A stretch of 64,000 nucleotides of DNA from an uncultured Verrucomicrobiota bacterium (GTDB taxonomy: Bacteria > Verrucomicrobiota > Verrucomicrobiia > Limisphaerales > UBA9464): NCBI GenBank assembly GCA_903821635.1, contig CAIJLV010000105.1, positions 62,001-126,000 on the forward strand, written 5' to 3'. The translations under genes and the position numbers were made by a program. Below the pieces are notes generated by a model, which made no database searches, had not been told where the DNA came from, and saw only the letters and a list, made by a program, of their open reading frames with translations. Positions 56,158-64,000 of this stretch are shown piece after piece (the stretch's first letter is position 1; each line of letters begins with the position of its first letter).

Positions 56158-59100
56158 TTACGGAAACAACGCCCGCGTGCGATAGAATCCGGCGGCGTTC
56201 GTCAGCGGAGCCGGCACGGTCCAATTCGTCGCGAGGCCACCCGGGTTGGTTTGGAGTGGGTGCCAAGTCAGCAAGTTGAGGCTGTGTTCGAGCACGTAAA
56301 CCGCGCCGTCAGTGGGGCCGAAAAGCGCGAGTTGCAGGCTGCCGTCGATTTGGGTGGCCGGGTGGCTGAGGAGCGAGGGCAGCGGCGCTGGGCGAACGGA
56401 AAAGCTTACCGAATTGGTGCCGCGATCACCGAGGTTGTCGAGGACCTCGGCTCGCACGGTGTATTCGCCCACGGGCAGTTCCGGCAGACTGAGGTTGGTG
56501 GTCGCTTGGGTGTCTGGGAGTTGGGTCGCGCGGAGCAGCGCAACGCCGTTCGTGAACAAGTCGAGGCCCACCACTTGGCCGCCCACCTTGGCCCATTGCA
56601 CCGCGAGGTTGAGGGTAAACGGCGCCGCAAAAATGCGACCATTGAACCCGCTGGGAAAACGGACGGTGGGGGGCGGGGTGGTGACGCGAAACGAGTTGGT
56701 GGCGGACCGGCCCAAGGCGCCTTCGGTCGTGATGGCAAGGGCGTAGAGGGTGTGGTCGCCGAGGGCCAGATCGGTGACCGTCGCGCTAAACGGCGCGCTG
56801 GTGGCCGTCGCGACGAGGCGAGTGGCAGAGTAGTATTCGACGAGGGCCGGCAGGTTGGTGGTGCCCCCCAGATCGACGGTGAGCTGGAGTTCGCCCGGGC
56901 TGGGGTGGCGGCTGCCGTCCGTGGGCGCGGTCAGGGTCACGGCGAAGGGCGGTGCCAGCGGGCCGCTGAATTCAACGGCGCCGAGGTCAGTGGCCAGCCC
57001 GGCGAGGCGGGCGCCGAGCAGCAGGTCCGTTTCCCCGCCGTCGGCGGCGGGCGAACCGGCATCAATGAACGGGGAATCGGCGCGGAGGTGGAACTTGAGG
57101 TTGCGCCAGTTTACGAAGCCCGGATCGGCGGTGAGGCTACCCGGACCAGGCGTGACGCCCACGTAATCTTGGCCACCATTTTCAAAGGTGCCGTTACGTT
57201 CCAGCGTGACAGTCGCGCCGGTGGCGGCGAGGCCCGACGAGTTGAAGGCGATGACGTTGTCGCGGAGGTGGAAGGTGGCATTGGTTCCCAAGTAGATTGC
57301 CCCGCCGCCGTTGGTCGCGGAGTTATCGAGGAAGTTGTTGTGCACGATGACCGGGCGATGCCCCGCGGGCGGATCGAGAAACAGCGCGCCGCCGCGACCG
57401 GAAGTGGCGCCGGCGGTGTCGGCCGAATTCACGGCAAACACGTTGTTCGCGATGTGCGGCGAACCGAAGTGCGAGCACAGTCCGCCGCCATTGGCAGACG
57501 CTTGGTTGAGGACGATCAGGTTGTGTTCAATCCGGGGCGAACCCGTGACGACCACGCCGGCGCCGGCGGAGTAGGCGCCGTTTTGGATGCGGAACCCGTC
57601 GAGCGCGCCCCGGTCGGCCACCGTGTTTAGGGTGACCACCGGCGCGCTGGCATTGTTTTGACCGTCGAGCACGGTGAAATTTTCCGGCAAGCGGCGCTGC
57701 GCCCGGTTGGTTTCGTCGCCCGCGAAGCCGCCGTAGAGGTAGACAAACGAAGCAACTCGCAGGCGTTCGCGGTAAGTGCCGGTCTTGACCCACACTTCGC
57801 CCCCGGCCTCGGCCGCTTGTTCAAGCGCGGTTTGAATCGTGCGCCGGGCCGTGGCCCACGACGTGCCGGCGTTGGTGTCGGCCCCGTCGGGCTTCACGAA
57901 GAAGATCGGCGTTGGTAACCCGGGGGCGGCGTCGACAAATTCATCGGCCCCGATGTCCACGGCCGCCCCCGCGATCCGCGCGGTGCTGTCCCAGTCCCGC
58001 CAGTCGGCCGTTACCACGCTCGAATCGCCGGCGTCTTTGGCGGAAGAATCCGCGGCGAGATGCGGCTCCAGAAAGGGCGTCGCTAGGCGCGGATCGGCGC
58101 GCTGGTTACCGGCCGATCCGGTGGGGTCGGGGAGGTTCCCAAAATCCCCTTGGGTGTTGCCCCAGACGAGGTTGTGGCGCAGTTCCGGCGTGGAACCGGA
58201 GGCGAGGTGTAGGCCGCTGCCGTTGTAGACGATCAGGTTGTTGACGAAGCGCGGCGTGCCAGCCGGGGCGTTCGTATCCAGCGCGGAGTAGATTGCGCCG
58301 CCGGTTTCAGGGGCCGCGCCGGCGACGTTGGGCGTGGCGAAGTTGCCGAGCAGGGTGTTGTTGGCGAAAACGGGGCGAGCAGCGTCGGCGAGATGCACGG
58401 CGCCGCCCTGGGCCGCGCCGCCCGCGGCGGTGTTGGTGGCGTAGTTGCTCTGAAACACGTTGTTGATGATCAGCGGGGCGCCGGCCACGACTTTGAGCGC
58501 GCCGCCATCGGCCGGGATGCTGGCGGAACGGGAGAACGCGAGGTTGCGGACAAAGGTATTGTTCGCGATGAGCGGGTCGCCGCCGTTGCTGAACAGCCCG
58601 CCGCCGCCCCGGGCCGCCGTGGCGGACGCGGGGTTGCCGGATTGGTTGAATTCGAAGCGGTTGTTGAGCACGCGCACGGCACCCGAAATCAGCGCGCCGC
58701 CGCCAGCGCTGGCGACGCCTCCCCGAATCGTGAAGCCGTCGAGCGTTTCCCCGGCACCGAGACCGAACAGGGTCACCGTGGTGCCGATTTGGCGGCCGTC
58801 CAAAACGGTGGGATGAGCCCGCCAATCCCGCTGTGCGCGCTCGGTTTCTGTGCCGAAAAAACCGCCGTAGAGATCGGTGAAGGCGCGCCCCGTGAGGTTT
58901 TCCGCGTAGTGCCCGTGGCGCACCCAGACTTCGCCCGCGGTGCGGTGGGCGAGATCCAGCGCGCGCTGCACGGACGCCAAGGCTGTGGCCCACGATTGGC
59001 CGTCGCTGCCGTCGCTGCCTTCCGGGGAGACATAGATGACCCGGGGCGAAACTGTCCGGGAGACGCCGTCAATTTCGTCGGCCCCGATGTCCACGGCGAT

Positions 59101-60417
59101 TTCTTGCGTCCGCGCCTGGCCCTCCAAGTCGGTGGCGTGGGCGTGGGCGACGTTGGTCTCGCCCGCGTTGCGGCACGGCGATTCGGGGAGCAGCGCGACC
59201 ACGCCGCGGCGGGGTTCACCGGCGAACCGGGGCTCGGCTGAGAGGTTTCCGGCGGTGCCGGTGACGTCGGGGAAACCGACGTAATTCGTGCCGCCGTTGG
59301 CGAAGACGTTGTTGCGGCGCAGGCGCAGGCCGGTGACGCCGCCGATGCCGGATGAACCGAGGGTGACGAGGTTATTGACCACGTTGGCCGTGCGGTTTGA
59401 GCACAGGATGCCGCCGACGGGTGCCAGATTTTCCACCAACGTGTTGTTCAGGATCGTCGCCGCGCTGGTGGCGTCCACGAAGAGGCCGCCGCCGCCACGT
59501 GGTTCGTTGGTGAGGCCGGCGGCGCGGTTGCGCACGAAGACATTGTTGAAGACCAAGGCCGTGCTGCCGTCCGTGGCGGCGAGGCCGCCCCCGCGCAGCA
59601 AGGCCGTGTTGCCGAGGAAACGGTTGTGGGTGACTTGGGTGGCCGCGGCAAAACACGTCACGGCGCCGCCGCTGAGCCAAGCTTCGTTGTTCAGAAACCA
59701 GTTCTGCATGACCTGGCCGCCGCCGGCCACGCAGTAAATGGCCCCGCCGTCGCGGGCGCGGTTGGCGATAAAGAAATTGCCCTCGATCCGGGGACTGGAG
59801 GCCGCCACGCCAATCGCGCCGCCGCCGGTTGGGGGCACGCCCAGTTGGCGGCCGTTTTCGACGAAATAATTGTTCGTAATCAGGGCCGTTGATCCGCCTT
59901 CGACGTAAAGCGCGTTTCCGAAGATGGTGGCGTTGTTGCCGAAGAGTTGGTTGTTCGCGAGGACGGGCGCCCCGCCATTGATCCGCACCGCCGCGCCCGA
60001 GGCGGCCAACCCGTTGCGCAGCACGAAGCCGTCCAAGCGGGTATCGCTGCCGGCACCCTTGGCGATCGTGAGCACGTTGGTCTGTAAGCGACCGTCGAGG
60101 ACCGAGAGGTTGGTGCGGAAATTCCGATCCAGCCGGGTGACTTCGGTGCCGGCAAAACCGCCGAAGCAGGCGATGCCGGCGGGCAGGGTCAGCGCACCGG
60201 GATAGACGCCGCTGGCGACCCAGATTTCGTCACCCGGGCGGGCGGCGGCGAAGGCGGGGAGGGGACTGGGAAAGGCGTTGGACCACGAAAGTCCGTCGGG
60301 CGTGGCGTTGGTGACGCCGGTGCGGACGCGGAGAATCGCGGCCCTGGCCGGCGCCGACACGGCCAACAGGGCGGCGCAGAGGGCAAGCGAGGAGCGGAGC
60401 AGGGGGTTGGTTTTCAC
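56158..60417 (-). CDS. Large secreted triple beta-helix protein
   Basis: 1419 residues from GTG 60417 (a TTG at 60498 is less likely). Signal peptide about 1-26. Three tandem right-handed beta-helix modules follow: about 28-455, 456-832 and 833-1152. Each opens with the same lead (for example VIYVSPEGSDGSDGQSWATA and IFFVKPDGADTNAGTSWATA, then YGGF and a TVLDG turn), contains many NN-containing coils (LANNQL, FANNTL, IANNVF), and closes with DIGADE or DLGAVE. An Ig-like region (about 1160-1255) and a C-terminal domain with VLEHSLNLLTWHP and FYRTR end the protein; the latter resembles a secretion-sorting tail of this phylum. Probably a polysaccharide-binding or -cleaving surface protein. Confidence 0.88.
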   Translation of the reverse strand: MKTNPLLRSSLALCAALLAVSAPARAAILRVRTGVTNATPDGLSWSNAFPSPLPAFAAARPGDEIWVASGVYPGALTLPAGIACFGGFAGTEVTRLDRNFRTNLSVLDGRLQTNVLTIAKGAGSDTRLDGFVLRNGLAASGAAVRINGGAPVLANNQLFGNNATIFGNALYVEGGSTALITNNYFVENGRQLGVPPTGGGAIGVAASSPRIEGNFFIANRARDGGAIYCVAGGGQVMQNWFLNNEAWLSGGAVTCFAAATQVTHNRFLGNTALLRGGGLAATDGSTALVFNNVFVRNRAAGLTNEPRGGGGLFVDATSAATILNNTLVENLAPVGGILCSNRTANVVNNLVTLGSSGIGGVTGLRLRRNNVFANGGTNYVGFPDVTGTAGNLSAEPRFAGEPRRGVVALLPESPCRNAGETNVAHAHATDLEGQARTQEIAVDIGADEIDGVSRTVSPRVIYVSPEGSDGSDGQSWATALASVQRALDLAHRTAGEVWVRHGHYAENLTGRAFTDLYGGFFGTETERAQRDWRAHPTVLDGRQIGTTVTLFGLGAGETLDGFTIRGGVASAGGGALISGAVRVLNNRFEFNQSGNPASATAARGGGGLFSNGGDPLIANNTFVRNLAFSRSASIPADGGALKVVAGAPLIINNVFQSNYATNTAAGGAAQGGAVHLADAARPVFANNTLLGNFATPNVAGAAPETGGAIYSALDTNAPAGTPRFVNNLIVYNGSGLHLASGSTPELRHNLVWGNTQGDFGNLPDPTGSAGNQRADPRLATPFLEPHLAADSSAKDAGDSSVVTADWRDWDSTARIAGAAVDIGADEFVDAAPGLPTPIFFVKPDGADTNAGTSWATARRTIQTALEQAAEAGGEVWVKTGTYRERLRVASFVYLYGGFAGDETNRAQRRLPENFTVLDGQNNASAPVVTLNTVADRGALDGFRIQNGAYSAGAGVVVTGSPRIEHNLIVLNQASANGGGLCSHFGSPHIANNVFAVNSADTAGATSGRGGALFLDPPAGHRPVIVHNNFLDNSATNGGGAIYLGTNATFHLRDNVIAFNSSGLAATGATVTLERNGTFENGGQDYVGVTPGPGSLTADPGFVNWRNLKFHLRADSPFIDAGSPAADGGETDLLLGARLAGLATDLGAVEFSGPLAPPFAVTLTAPTDGSRHPSPGELQLTVDLGGTTNLPALVEYYSATRLVATATSAPFSATVTDLALGDHTLYALAITTEGALGRSATNSFRVTTPPPTVRFPSGFNGRIFAAPFTLNLAVQWAKVGGQVVGLDLFTNGVALLRATQLPDTQATTNLSLPELPVGEYTVRAEVLDNLGDRGTNSVSFSVRPAPLPSLLSHPATQIDGSLQLALFGPTDGAVYVLEHSLNLLTWHPLQTNPGGLATNWTVPAPLTNAAGFYRTRALFP

Positions 60418-60528
60418 GCGCGTAAACGGGTGTTGGGCGGATTGTCCGCAGGCACCAGTTTGATGCGGGGCTATACGCGGGCGGCGCCCACTTGGCAAAG
60501 GCGGACCTTGGCAGAAGGTGGGCGCGGA

Positions 60529-61092
60529 TTAACGCATTTGCCCCAGAATCCATTCCGCCGCGGCCGGCAAATCGTCGGCAACGATGGCGCGGGTGAGGCG
60601 GGCGGCTTCTTTCCGCTCGGTCTCGGCGCCGTAGCCAGTGCGCACCAGCACGCTGGCGGCGCAACCGGCGTTCCAGCCGGTTTCCACGTCGATGATTTTG
60701 TCGCCGACCATGTAGCTCTGCGCGAGGTCGAGGCCGAATTCGGCGCGCGCATCGAAGAGCGACTGCGGCGATGGTTTGCGATTCCGGCTCGGCTGTTCCG
60801 GCGATTCTGGGGAGAAATAAATCTTCTCGAACGTCACGCCGAACGGGGTGAGCAGTTCGTTCATACGGGCGTTGACCGCGTGCAGATCGGCTTCGGTGTA
60901 GTAGCCGCGACCGATGCCGGACTGGTTGGTGACGATGAAGAGCCGAAGGCCGGCGTCGAGCAACCGGCGCAGGGCGGGACCGGCTCCGGGAATGAGTTCG
61001 AACTGCTCGGGTTTGGACAGGTAATGCCGGTCCACGTTGATCGTGCCATCGCGGTCGAGGAATACGGCGCGGGGGCGCGGGGCGGCACTCAT
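60529..61092 (-). CDS. HAD-IIIA phosphatase, GmhB-like
   Basis: 187 residues. The nucleophile/acid motif is FLDRDGTIN; the second is FIVTNQSG; the lysine (NRKPSP) and the acidic MVGDKIIDVE complete the HAD core. Gene order with the heptose kinase implies dephosphorylation of D-glycero-manno-heptose 1,7-bisphosphate in LPS-heptose synthesis. The zinc-binding cysteines of E. coli GmhB (between the second and third motifs) are absent, replaced by SPESPEQPSRNR. The ATG overlaps the kinase's TGA by 4 bases and has GGAGGT 6 bases upstream. A histidinol-phosphatase-type activity is the alternative. Confidence 0.87.
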   Translation of the reverse strand: MSAAPRPRAVFLDRDGTINVDRHYLSKPEQFELIPGAGPALRRLLDAGLRLFIVTNQSGIGRGYYTEADLHAVNARMNELLTPFGVTFEKIYFSPESPEQPSRNRKPSPQSLFDARAEFGLDLAQSYMVGDKIIDVETGWNAGCAASVLVRTGYGAETERKEAARLTRAIVADDLPAAAEWILGQMR

Positions 61093-62102
61093 TGTTTACC
61101 TCCGAAGCTGGCGCTGAGTTCCGCAGGCGAAACGGTGGCAGTGCCAACTTTGCCCACCACAATGCCGGCCGCGTGGTTGGAGAAGTAGGCGGCCTCCACC
61201 GGCGACGCCCCCGCGGCGATGGCCAGGGTGAAGGACGCGATGACGGTGTCGCCCGCCCCGGAAACGTCGAAGACCTCCTGGGCCATGGTGGGAATGTGGA
61301 ACAAAGGTTGGCCGCGTTGGCAGAGCAGCAGGCCCTGTTCGCCCAGGGTGATGAGCAGCAGCGCGGGGCGGAGTTCGGTCAGCAGCTTTTCGGCGACGCG
61401 GCGAAGGGGGCCGTCTTCAAGCGGGTTGCGCTGCCGTTCGGTGTCTTCGAGTCCGGCGAGGGCGAAGGCTTCGCGGCGGTTGGGCTTGATTAGGGAAAGG
61501 TGGGCGAGGTCGACGTGGGGCGCGGGTTTGGCGTCCAAGCTCAGCCACAGCGCGAGGTCCCGGCAGCGGCTGCGGAGGGTGGCGAGCAGCGGTTGGGTGA
61601 CGACGCCTTTGCCGTAGTCGGCGACGATGACGGCGTCGGCGTCGGGCAGGTGGATTTCAAGTTGGCGGAGCAGCGCGGCGGTGGCGCGTTCGTTCAGAGG
61701 GCCGCGGGTTTCCCGGTCCACGCGGACGACCTGCTGGCGGTGGGCGACGATGCGGGTCTTGGTGGCGGTGAAATAACCGGGCAAGGGAACGAGGCCGGCG
61801 ACGCCGATGTTTTGTTCCCCGAGTAACTGCTTGAGTTGGGCCGCCTGGGGGTCCCGGCCCACGGCGCCAAAGAGCTCCGTTTGGCCGCCGAGGGAGGCCA
61901 AGTTGCGGGCGACATTGGCGGCGCCGCCGGGCATGAAGCTCTCGCTTTCAAATTCGACGACCGGCACGGGGGCCTCGGGTGAAATACGGGAGACGCGTCC
62001 CCAGAGGAACTGGTCGAGCATCACATCACCGACCACAAGCACCCGGCTTTGCCTGATGGCGGTCAGGAGTTGTTGAACTCGCTTGGCGGAGGGCGGATTC
62101 AT
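61089..62102 (-). CDS. rfaE1: D-glycero-beta-D-manno-heptose-7-phosphate kinase
   Basis: 337 residues. PfkB-type kinase that makes heptose 1,7-bisphosphate for LPS inner core. The start VVGDVMLDQFLWGRVSRISP and the following PVPVVE are specific for RfaE/HldE domain I. SGAGDTVIASF is the catalytic signature; GGAANVARNLASLGG binds sugar. Domain II (nucleotidyltransferase) is absent, so adenylylation must be done by a separate protein. It is translationally coupled to the phosphatase downstream (ATGA overlap), a two-gene heptose unit. Confidence 0.95.
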   Translation of the reverse strand: MNPPSAKRVQQLLTAIRQSRVLVVGDVMLDQFLWGRVSRISPEAPVPVVEFESESFMPGGAANVARNLASLGGQTELFGAVGRDPQAAQLKQLLGEQNIGVAGLVPLPGYFTATKTRIVAHRQQVVRVDRETRGPLNERATAALLRQLEIHLPDADAVIVADYGKGVVTQPLLATLRSRCRDLALWLSLDAKPAPHVDLAHLSLIKPNRREAFALAGLEDTERQRNPLEDGPLRRVAEKLLTELRPALLLITLGEQGLLLCQRGQPLFHIPTMAQEVFDVSGAGDTVIASFTLAIAAGASPVEAAYFSNHAAGIVVGKVGTATVSPAELSASFGGKQ

Positions 62103-62233
62103 GCGGCGGGGACGCTAGCGACGAGTTGGGGCTGGGGCGAGGGCGGAAAGAGCGGGTGAGGCGCCCAGATTCATGCAGGCGGGGTGGGGCCAGGCGTGGT
62201 CGGATGACCTCAAGTCGGCCTTAAATTGTCAGT

Positions 62234-63889
62234 TTACTCCACCCGCAGCCAGACGGTCTTCAAGTAAGCGGGCTCATCCCGTGCGATGGGAAAGTCCGGC
62301 GGTTGCGGCACGTAGTGTTCCTGCACCAAGCGCCGCCCGGCGGTCGTGATGGCGAGGCGAATTTGGGCGAGGAAGTCCGCCGGTTCTAGGCGGGCGGCGT
62401 TGGTCGAGGCGAAAAGCACGCCGCCGGGAGCTAGCAAGGGCAGCGCGGTGGTGACAAGTTGGCCGTAATCCTTTTCGGCGCGGAAATCGCCATGTTCCTT
62501 GGATCGGGAAAACGTGGGCGGATCCAGCAGCACGGCGTCAAACGTGCGCCCCTTCCTCGTCAGCCGCCGCAGCCAGTCGAACACATCGCCGTAGATGAAG
62601 TCGTGGGTCGCCGGGTCGAGGCGGTTGAGGGCAAAATTACGCCGCCCCCAGTCGAGATACTTGCGGGACAGATCGAGGCTGGTGGTGCGGGCGCCGCCGA
62701 GGGCGGCGCTGACGCTGAAGGCGCAGGTGTAGGCAAAACAGTTGAGCACTTCGCGTCCCGCTAAACCGGCGGGGTGGATCGGAAAATTGGCGGCGACATG
62801 ATTCACGAGCAAGCGGCGGCGGTTGTCGCGTTGATCGAGGAATAGCCCGTAAGAATAGCCCTCGGCGAAGCTGACTTCGTAGGTCACGCCGTTTTCCCGC
62901 ACCGGGAACCGCTCGGGCGCGATTTCGCCCGCGAGCCACCGGGGCGAGGTGTCGGTCGTAGTGGCGCCGCGGACGTAACGGTCAAGGCGCTTGAGATAGG
63001 TGGAACGGGTCCCGGGCCCTGGCCATCGAGTCGCCGCGGTGGCCGTAAGCTCCTGATCAGTTTGGATCAGGTCGAAGGGGCCCAACCGATCAAGGTAGAG
63101 GCCTGACTCCTGATCGGCCGCGCCGTGCAGGACCCGGAAGGCATCCGTCTCCGCCGCTGCAATCACGGCGGAACGCAGCGCGGCGAGGCGGGGTGCGCTG
63201 GGCGTCCCCACCGGCGCGGGGAGTGCGTGGGCGAAGTTCGCCTCGAGCGCGAATTCAGTTTCGGTGCCGGTTTCTGGATGCTGAAAGCGCACGTGCCCGG
63301 CGTGCAGGCAAACTCGTTCCGCCGGAGTGCCGCCGTAAAGCGTGTCGCCGAGGATGGGCTTGCCGGTGTGGGCGGCGTGAACCCGGATTTGATGGGTGCG
63401 GCCCGTGACGGGGTGGGCGGTAAGCCACGTGTAGCCCCCTTGTCGGCGAACTACTTGAAACTGCGTCTTAGCCCGTTCCCCGCCGGCCGCCAAGGGGCGG
63501 GCAAGGTAACGTTCGCCGGCGCGGATCAAGGCGGTTTCAACCGTCCAAGAATTCTCCGCCACGGGCCGGTCGGTCAGCAGTAGATACGTTTTGGTCACGG
63601 TGCGCGCCGTGAACTGGTCCGTGAGGGAGCGGTTGGCGAGGGCGGACTTCCCGAACACGAGGAGTCCGCTGGTTTCCTTGTCGAGCCGGTGAATGATGGC
63701 GAGCGCAGCCCAGCGGGGTTCACGATGCCGCAGCCAGTCGTAAAGGCCTTCGCCGGCGTGGGGGGCCGGGGCATGGGTGTTCCAGCCGGCCGGCTTGTGC
63801 GTGACCAACAGGTGTTCGTCCTCAAATACCACGCACGGTGGCTGGGCGCGGCCGAGCGCCGCCGGTGTTTGGGGAGAGGAATCGCTCAC
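62234..63889 (-). CDS. Fusion of RluA-type pseudouridine synthase and RlmI-like rRNA methyltransferase
   Basis: 551 residues from GTG 63889, whose GTGA overlaps the TGA of the upstream gene, fixing the start. Residues about 15-225 are an RluA-type synthase: CVVFEDEHLLVTHKPAGWN, the catalytic aspartate in IIHRLDKETSG, GRTHQIRVHAAHTG. Residues about 235-551 match class I SAM methyltransferases of the RlmI/RlmK type: GLYLDRLG, GLFLDQRDNRR, LNCFAYTCAFSVSAALGG as the SAM loop, and DAVLLDPPTFSRSK with the DPP motif. Both halves should modify RNA, perhaps 23S rRNA. The PUA domain normally at the RlmI N-terminus is missing and replaced by the synthase. Confidence 0.9.
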   Translation of the reverse strand: MSDSSPQTPAALGRAQPPCVVFEDEHLLVTHKPAGWNTHAPAPHAGEGLYDWLRHREPRWAALAIIHRLDKETSGLLVFGKSALANRSLTDQFTARTVTKTYLLLTDRPVAENSWTVETALIRAGERYLARPLAAGGERAKTQFQVVRRQGGYTWLTAHPVTGRTHQIRVHAAHTGKPILGDTLYGGTPAERVCLHAGHVRFQHPETGTETEFALEANFAHALPAPVGTPSAPRLAALRSAVIAAAETDAFRVLHGAADQESGLYLDRLGPFDLIQTDQELTATAATRWPGPGTRSTYLKRLDRYVRGATTTDTSPRWLAGEIAPERFPVRENGVTYEVSFAEGYSYGLFLDQRDNRRRLLVNHVAANFPIHPAGLAGREVLNCFAYTCAFSVSAALGGARTTSLDLSRKYLDWGRRNFALNRLDPATHDFIYGDVFDWLRRLTRKGRTFDAVLLDPPTFSRSKEHGDFRAEKDYGQLVTTALPLLAPGGVLFASTNAARLEPADFLAQIRLAITTAGRRLVQEHYVPQPPDFPIARDEPAYLKTVWLRVE

Positions 63890-64000
63890 GTGAACTGCCA
63901 CTGGTTGGTGGCGACGGCGTAGACACTGATGATCAGATTGGTAATGGCGTGAGCGAGCATGGCGTCCCCGAGGCGGGCTTTGCGCAGCACCAGCCATTGG
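63886..64000 (-). CDS. C-terminus of a CAAX/CPBP-type membrane protease-like protein, partial
   Basis: A minus-strand frame enters from the right edge and stops at TGA 63888-63886, overlapping the next GTG. The last residues read LRKARLGDAMLAHAITNLII then VYAVATNQWQF, like the end of CPBP/CAAX-protease membrane proteins (AHAxTN in the last catalytic helix, W near the C-terminus), including the type tied to PEP-CTERM/exosortase systems. Only about 37 residues are seen, so the subtype is uncertain. Coupling to the RluA-RlmI fusion is clear from the overlap. Confidence 0.6.
   Translation of the reverse strand, partial: QWLVLRKARLGDAMLAHAITNLIISVYAVATNQWQFT

Overview
The window is GC-rich, densely packed bacterial chromosome with about 54 protein-coding genes (two cut by the window edges), one likely Rhs-type gene remnant and one candidate small RNA. 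No rRNA, tRNA, CRISPR array, prophage or intact insertion sequence was seen. Two prepilin-like proteins (one with the H-X9-DG tail), Tat-exported sugar-isomerase-like and Gfo/Idh/MocA proteins, DUF4380, GH140/DUF4038 and PQQ-propeller proteins, a long beta-helix surface protein with a typical C-terminal sorting-type domain, and LPS heptose genes together point to a diderm of the Verrucomicrobiota, most likely the Pedosphaera/Limisphaera side. This placement is inference from gene families, not from a marker gene.

Layout. 1-3974 (+): the 3' part of a ferredoxin/FlpD-type electron-transfer protein, arginine decarboxylase (speA) and a membrane protein. 4001-10517 (-): two coupled membrane-anchored paralogues, an Rhs fragment, thiE, a prepilin-like protein, a TPR protein and murJ. 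10667-13433 (+): an internally deleted acyltransferase and recQ. 13514-19570: a Tat-exported TIM-barrel protein, an FHA protein, an RluA-family pseudouridine synthase, a PpiD/SurA-like chaperone and a conserved protein of unknown role. 19680-19895 (-): a promoter/terminator-bounded structured RNA candidate. 20063-27063: uppP, an SDR, a lipoprotein/prepilin-like pair and metH. 27205-33778: a lone transposase N-terminal domain, an MscS channel, a LysM protein, a PepSY-like membrane protein, a NIT-domain chemoreceptor and a CobW-type GTPase. 33911-41268: a secreted CBM/PA14-like protein, a DapA/NanA-family lyase, def, a PfkB kinase, a 64-residue antitoxin-like protein, a YcxB-like protein and parB. 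41341-49083: GH140, a small membrane protein coupled to a PQQ propeller, a polytopic membrane protein, a coiled-coil protein, an NtrC-type regulator and lnt. 49185-55164: a DR2241-like Fe-S protein, folD, DUF1802, maf, a solo CZB protein, a Gfo/Idh/MocA protein and a DUF4380 lipoprotein. 55173-64000 (-): an outer-membrane protein, the beta-helix protein, a heptose phosphatase/kinase pair, an RluA-RlmI fusion and the C-terminus of a CAAX-protease-like protein.

Shared themes are cell-envelope building (murJ, uppP, lnt, heptose genes, PpiD-like and OMP genes), one-carbon/cofactor metabolism (metH, folD, thiE) and RNA modification (two RluA-type enzymes, one fused to a methyltransferase). Genes are mostly in short same-strand runs; several pairs show 4-base ATGA/GTGA overlaps. 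First genes of transcription units generally lack a visible Shine-Dalgarno sequence, while several downstream coupled genes have one.
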